The notes beneath the pieces were generated by a model. The model was not told the origin of the DNA. It made no database searches and worked only from the letters and a program-made list of their open reading frames with translations. The position numbers and the translations under genes were made by a program. From Flavobacterium sp. (lineage in GTDB: Bacteria > Bacteroidota > Bacteroidia > Flavobacteriales > Flavobacteriaceae), in the NCBI GenBank assembly GCA_030151255.1, contig JASLED010000054.1, forward strand, positions 1 to 26,562: a DNA stretch of 26,562 bases, in the 5' to 3' direction. This document shows, one piece after another, positions 23,356 to 26,562 of the stretch. Position 1 is the first letter of the stretch; each line of letters opens with the position of its first letter.

Positions 23356-24109
23356 ACTGATCTGCATCTTCTAAAAAAGCAAATCTATTTCTAGCTTTAT
23401 CCTGCAAGGTTTTATCAAGTAAACAATACATTATTTTTTCGCCTTCTTGTGGCTCTATTATATATTGCCCCATATAATCAATCGCTTGCGAATGGCCAGA
23501 ATATACATTATTATTTTCATCACTTCCGCTTCTATTTACTCCTACAACATAGCTCATGTTTTCTATTGCTCTGGCTTTTAACAGCGCATTCCAAGCATAA
23601 ATTCTTTGATCGGGCCAACTAGCTACATAAAGCAATAAATCATACGCTTCATTTAAATTTCTAGAAAACACAGGAAAACGCAAATCATAACAGACTAACG
23701 GACAAATATTCCATCCTCGATAATTTACAATTAATCGATCATCTCCTGAGCTGTACACTTTTTCTTCTCCTGCCAAAGAAAACAAGTGGCTTTTATCATA
23801 AGTACTTATTTTTCCTGTTGGTTGAATAAAAAACATTCTATTATAATATTTCTCATTCTCTTTTATTACCATACTTCCTGTTATAGCAAAGTCATTTTCT
23901 TTACAACATTTTTGAAGCTGAGTAATAAACGTGTCTTGCATGGTTAAATACACTTTTTCTGGATGCATTGTAAAACCAGAAATAAACATTTCGGGTAAAA
24001 CAACCAAATCCGTTTCTTCTTCAATCGAATAAAGCAGATTTAAAAAATATTCTTTATTCTTGTTGTTATTTTCCCAAGCTAAGGGCGCTTGTAACAAAGC
24101 TATTTTCAT
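23330..24109 (-). CDS. Carbon-nitrogen hydrolase, omega-amidase (YafV-like)
   Basis: This 259-residue nitrilase-superfamily enzyme has the full E-K-C triad: E40 (LPEMFISGF), K106 (YDKSHLFSLAGE) and C140 (NICPLVCYDLRFPVFSRN). The stretches YDLLLYVASWPDQRIYAWN and LLKARAIENMSYVVGVNRSG match YafV-type omega-amidases. Those act on 2-oxoglutaramate or 2-oxosuccinamate, removing toxic deaminated glutamine/asparagine products. The exact substrate is not shown by sequence. It lies 31 bases after the channel gene on the same strand without a terminator, so the two may be co-transcribed. Confidence 0.9.
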   Translation of the reverse strand: MKIALLQAPLAWENNNKNKEYFLNLLYSIEEETDLVVLPEMFISGFTMHPEKVYLTMQDTFITQLQKCCKENDFAITGSMVIKENEKYYNRMFFIQPTGKISTYDKSHLFSLAGEEKVYSSGDDRLIVNYRGWNICPLVCYDLRFPVFSRNLNEAYDLLLYVASWPDQRIYAWNALLKARAIENMSYVVGVNRSGSDENNNVYSGHSQAIDYMGQYIIEPQEGEKIMYCLLDKTLQDKARNRFAFLEDADQFTLIKKSL

Positions 24110-24140
24110 ACTTTATCAACTATTTATTCAAAAACCGTAC

Positions 24141-25001
24141 TCAATTATCTTTTTTTTGTCCACAAGCTGAACAAGTTTTTTCCTCGTCTTTATCCTTTTC
24201 TTTTCCATCATTATCATCTTCGTCTTCGCCTTCTTTTCGTTGTTTGTATTCCTGAATTACCTCATTAAAACCAGACGTAAGAATTCCTGTTGGAAAGGCA
24301 AAAAAACCAATACCAATAATTGCAATTATACCGCCAATTATTTTACCTATTACTGTAATTGGGTAAACATCTCCATAACCTACTGTGGTTAATGTAATAA
24401 CGGCCCACCACATAGATGCTATTATATTAGGAAATGAATCTGGCTGAGCATTATTTTCGGCATAATACATTGCTGAAGAAGCGATTAACAATAAAAATAT
24501 AAGAAAAATAACCGTGATAATTAATTCTCCTGCTTTTTTCTTAAGTACACCAACAATTAATGTAAGCGCTCTAACATAGCTCATTATTCTAAATATTCGC
24601 AATAACCTAAACACACGAAGCAATCGCAATACGCGCAAATCAAAAACTACAAAAGATAAGAAATATGGCAGTATTGCAAGTAAATCAATTACTTGCATAA
24701 AGGTAAAACCATATCGAATACGTCCAGAAATAGGCTTAGCATATCTAGGATCACAGGTAATTGTCCACAATCTTAAAATATATTCAATCGAAAAGAACGT
24801 TACTGAAATGGTATCAAACACTCTAAAATAAGAATAATAAAGTAACTTATATTCAGAAACAGATTGCAATACCAAAGAAAAAGCACTAAATAAAATCATG
24901 GCGATAATAACGCCCTGAACAATTTTACTTGCTATGCTACGATTATCAACATCTAAAAGATGATATACTCTACATTTTAAGCATTTCTTATTCTCATTCA
25001 T
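24141..25001 (-). CDS. Voltage-gated potassium channel (ion transporter family)
   Basis: This 286-residue protein has six membrane helices and a pore loop. S4 is a strong voltage sensor with arginine at every third residue, R123 to R138 (six arginines). The selectivity filter is TVGYGD (206-211), which marks K+ selectivity. The tail is very acidic (GEDEDDNDGKEKDKDEEK, 258-275). Both ends carry a CxxC pair: C7-C10 (CLKC) and C277-C280 (CSAC). Such channels pass K+ on depolarisation and help set the membrane potential. The stop is 31 bases upstream of the amidase start. Confidence 0.9.
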   Translation of the reverse strand: MNENKKCLKCRVYHLLDVDNRSIASKIVQGVIIAMILFSAFSLVLQSVSEYKLLYYSYFRVFDTISVTFFSIEYILRLWTITCDPRYAKPISGRIRYGFTFMQVIDLLAILPYFLSFVVFDLRVLRLLRVFRLLRIFRIMSYVRALTLIVGVLKKKAGELIITVIFLIFLLLIASSAMYYAENNAQPDSFPNIIASMWWAVITLTTVGYGDVYPITVIGKIIGGIIAIIGIGFFAFPTGILTSGFNEVIQEYKQRKEGEDEDDNDGKEKDKDEEKTCSACGQKKDN

Positions 25002-25109
25002 AACTATAACATGTCACAATATATTACATTTCTCAATACACTAATTTAACATCTCTATTATTAATAAAACAATAAATAAGATATATTTTTTTTACAAACA
25101 AAAAAAATA

Positions 25110-25589
25110 CTAATTATTACTATTTTGCTCATAAAATTCATCAATCAGCAATTTACTTTTTTTTGCAGCTGTAACAGCCAAAACATCACAACGTTCATTC
25201 ATCGGATGATTATTATGTCCTTTTACCCATTGAAAACTAACTTTATGCTGACGATAAACACGTAAAAAGCGCATCCATAAATCTGGGTTTTTTTTCTGAT
25301 TAAAATTTTTCTTTTCCCATCCAAATACCCAACCTTTCGCAACAGCATCTACAACATATTTAGAATCTGAAACTACAAGAACACTTGTACCACTGTTTTT
25401 TAATTTTTCTAAACCAACAATGACAGCCAAAAGTTCCATTCTATTATTTGTTGTATAACGATATCCTTCTGAGAATTCTTTATACACCTGATGACCAGCC
25501 CATTCTAAAATCAATCCATATCCTCCAGGACCAGGATTTCCTTGAGCTGCACCGTCCGTATATAGAATAACTTGATAAGAATTGCTCAT
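25110..25589 (-). CDS. rnhA: Ribonuclease HI
   Basis: This 159-residue enzyme cuts RNA in RNA-DNA hybrids (replication primers, R-loops). All catalytic residues are present: D12 (YTDGA), E52 (RMELL), D75 (VVSDSKYV), H125 (VKGH) and D135 (NERCDVLA). The basic handle NQKKNPDLW is also there, so it is an active type with normal length. It follows purN after only three bases between stop and ATG, so they form an operon. No clear terminator follows before the channel gene. Confidence 0.95.
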   Translation of the reverse strand: MSNSYQVILYTDGAAQGNPGPGGYGLILEWAGHQVYKEFSEGYRYTTNNRMELLAVIVGLEKLKNSGTSVLVVSDSKYVVDAVAKGWVFGWEKKNFNQKKNPDLWMRFLRVYRQHKVSFQWVKGHNNHPMNERCDVLAVTAAKKSKLLIDEFYEQNSNN

Positions 25590-25592
25590 GAA

Positions 25593-26159
25593 TTATATTT
25601 TATTCAACAATTCTTCTATCACAATAGGAAAGTGCTTGTATTCTAAAGCTTGTACAGCTCTTGCAACATCTTCTGCCGTAAAATTTGGTAAAACCGTGGT
25701 TCTTTCTTGCAGAATAATAGCGCCTTCATCATAATTTTCATTCACAAAATGAATGGTAATTCCCGTTTCATTTTCTTTATTTTCTACAACTGCCTCGTGC
25801 ACAAAATGTCCATACATTCCTTTTCCTCCATATTTTGGCAAAAGTGCTGGATGAATATTAATAATCTGATTATCATATTTTTTTACCAAAACTTCAGGAA
25901 ATTTCCACAAGAAACCAGCCAAAACAATTAAATCTGGAGCAAAATCAGCCAATTTTTCTTCCAACATACCGTTATTCAGCATATTTCTATCAAAAATATA
26001 AACGGGTAAGTTTCTTTTTTCAGCTTTTTCTATTACCTTAGCATTTGGATTATTGACTAATATTAGGTATTGATTATTTATTGCTTTATTTTCAAAGTAA
26101 TTAACAATATTATCTACATTAGTTCCTGATCCTGACGCGAATAACGCTATTTTTTTCAT
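25593..26159 (-). CDS. purN: Phosphoribosylglycinamide formyltransferase
   Basis: This 188-residue enzyme transfers a formyl group from 10-formyltetrahydrofolate to GAR, the third step of purine synthesis. The phosphate loop is SGSGTN (9-14). The catalytic set N101, H103 (NIHPALLPKYGGKGMYG) and D144 (HFVNENYDEGAII) corresponds to N106, H108 and D144 of the E. coli enzyme. Its gene is divergent from the acyl carrier protein gene, a pairing I recall as common in Bacteroidota. No clear TAnnTTTG is seen upstream. Confidence 0.94.
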   Translation of the reverse strand: MKKIALFASGSGTNVDNIVNYFENKAINNQYLILVNNPNAKVIEKAEKRNLPVYIFDRNMLNNGMLEEKLADFAPDLIVLAGFLWKFPEVLVKKYDNQIINIHPALLPKYGGKGMYGHFVHEAVVENKENETGITIHFVNENYDEGAIILQERTTVLPNFTAEDVARAVQALEYKHFPIVIEELLNKI

Positions 26160-26317
26160 AGTATTTACTATTTTTTCTTATTTAGAATACCTTACTAGAG
26201 TACAAAAAAAAGAATAAATACTGACAATAAACAGAAAAATAGTATTAAGTATTAATTATTTTTATAATTTCGCACCGACAATTAACATGTATAGTCAGGT
26301 AATAGAATAAAGTTTTT

Positions 26318-26325
26318 TATTTTTG
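26318..26325 (+). promoter_or_regulatory. -7 box of the acyl carrier protein gene
   Basis: TATTTTTG matches TAnnTTTG and lies 31 bases before the ATG at 26357. No good TTTG is present 19 bases upstream. A second, weaker AT-rich candidate (TATAATTTCG) lies about 50 bases further upstream. Confidence 0.45.
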
Positions 26326-26356
26326 CCTAATAAATTAAATTTTAAAATTAAAGATT

Positions 26357-26562
26357 ATGTCAGACATTGCATCAAGAGTAAAAGCGATTATCGTTGATAA
26401 ATTAGGAGTTGACGAGAACGAAGTTGTAGCAGAAGCAAGCTTCACTAATGATTTAGGAGCTGATTCACTAGACACTGTTGAGCTTATCATGGAGTTCGAA
26501 AAAGAATTCGATATTCAAATTCCAGATGATCAAGCAGAAAACATTGCTACAGTTGGTCAAGC
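26357..26562 (+). CDS. acpP: Acyl carrier protein (3' end cut by the window)
   Basis: The 68 complete codons read MSDIASRVKAIIVDKLGVDE ..., with the phosphopantetheine attachment motif GADSLDTVELIMEFEKEF. The serine in DSLD is the carrier site for growing fatty acids. A full ACP has about 77-80 residues, so about ten residues are lost at the window edge. In flavobacteria fabF and rnc usually follow; this cannot be seen here. Confidence 0.95.
   Translation, partial: MSDIASRVKAIIVDKLGVDENEVVAEASFTNDLGADSLDTVELIMEFEKEFDIQIPDDQAENIATVGQ

Noticed and set aside
1..26562. CRISPR arrays, phage genes, toxin-antitoxin or restriction systems
   Set aside because: No regularly spaced repeats, integrases or defence-type domains were seen anywhere in the window.

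Overview
The window is a stretch of AT-rich chromosome from a Bacteroidota bacterium, most likely a flavobacterium (class Flavobacteriia; Flavobacterium or Myroides would fit). The grounds are: protein families typical of that group (DUF2723/GT117 membrane protein, single-chain GlyRS, fused RND-TolC efflux protein, the SbsA-Ig lipoprotein), several TAnnTTTG -7 promoter boxes, no Shine-Dalgarno sequences, and lipoprotein signals with Bacteroidota-like lipoboxes. Exact genus is not claimed.

Layout. Bases 1-140 are the right end of an IS982-like insertion sequence. Then come a DUF3592-like membrane protein (-), tRNA-Gln(TTG) (-) with a textbook Bacteroidota promoter and terminator, a large GT-C-type membrane protein (DUF2723, +) and thiL (+). 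Bases 5.7-9.2 kb hold a compact three-gene acyl-CoA carboxylase operon (biotin carrier, biotin carboxylase, carboxyltransferase). Bases 9.3-16.2 kb hold an orphan lipoprotein (-) and a heavy-metal efflux operon (+): a small exported His-containing protein, a CzcA-like RND pump fused to a TolC-like outer-membrane channel, and a lipoprotein adaptor. A further orphan lipoprotein (-) converges on it. Bases 16.8-20.9 kb hold glyS (+), two overlapping two-helix membrane micro-genes (-), yceI (+), a Rossmann-fold protein (-) and a YchJ-like gene with a small partner (-). Bases 21.0-26.2 kb hold comF-like and an Ig-like lipoprotein (+), then a convergent minus-strand series: omega-amidase-like hydrolase, voltage-gated K+ channel, rnhA and purN. 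The window ends inside an acyl carrier protein gene (+).

Most of the window is housekeeping. The efflux locus is the most unusual part. Its pump-channel fusion carries an internal signal peptide, which suggests that one polypeptide is cut into an inner-membrane pump and an outer-membrane channel. A perfect 14-bp inverted repeat lies exactly at the DNA junction of the two domains, and a 40-bp-spaced direct repeat lies upstream of the operon. Other points of note are very long perfect stem-loops at gene ends (one encodes the C-termini of two convergent genes), -7 boxes almost touching the start codons of glyS and thiL, and CxxC pairs at both ends of the K+ channel. I found no CRISPR array, phage, restriction or recognisable defence system.
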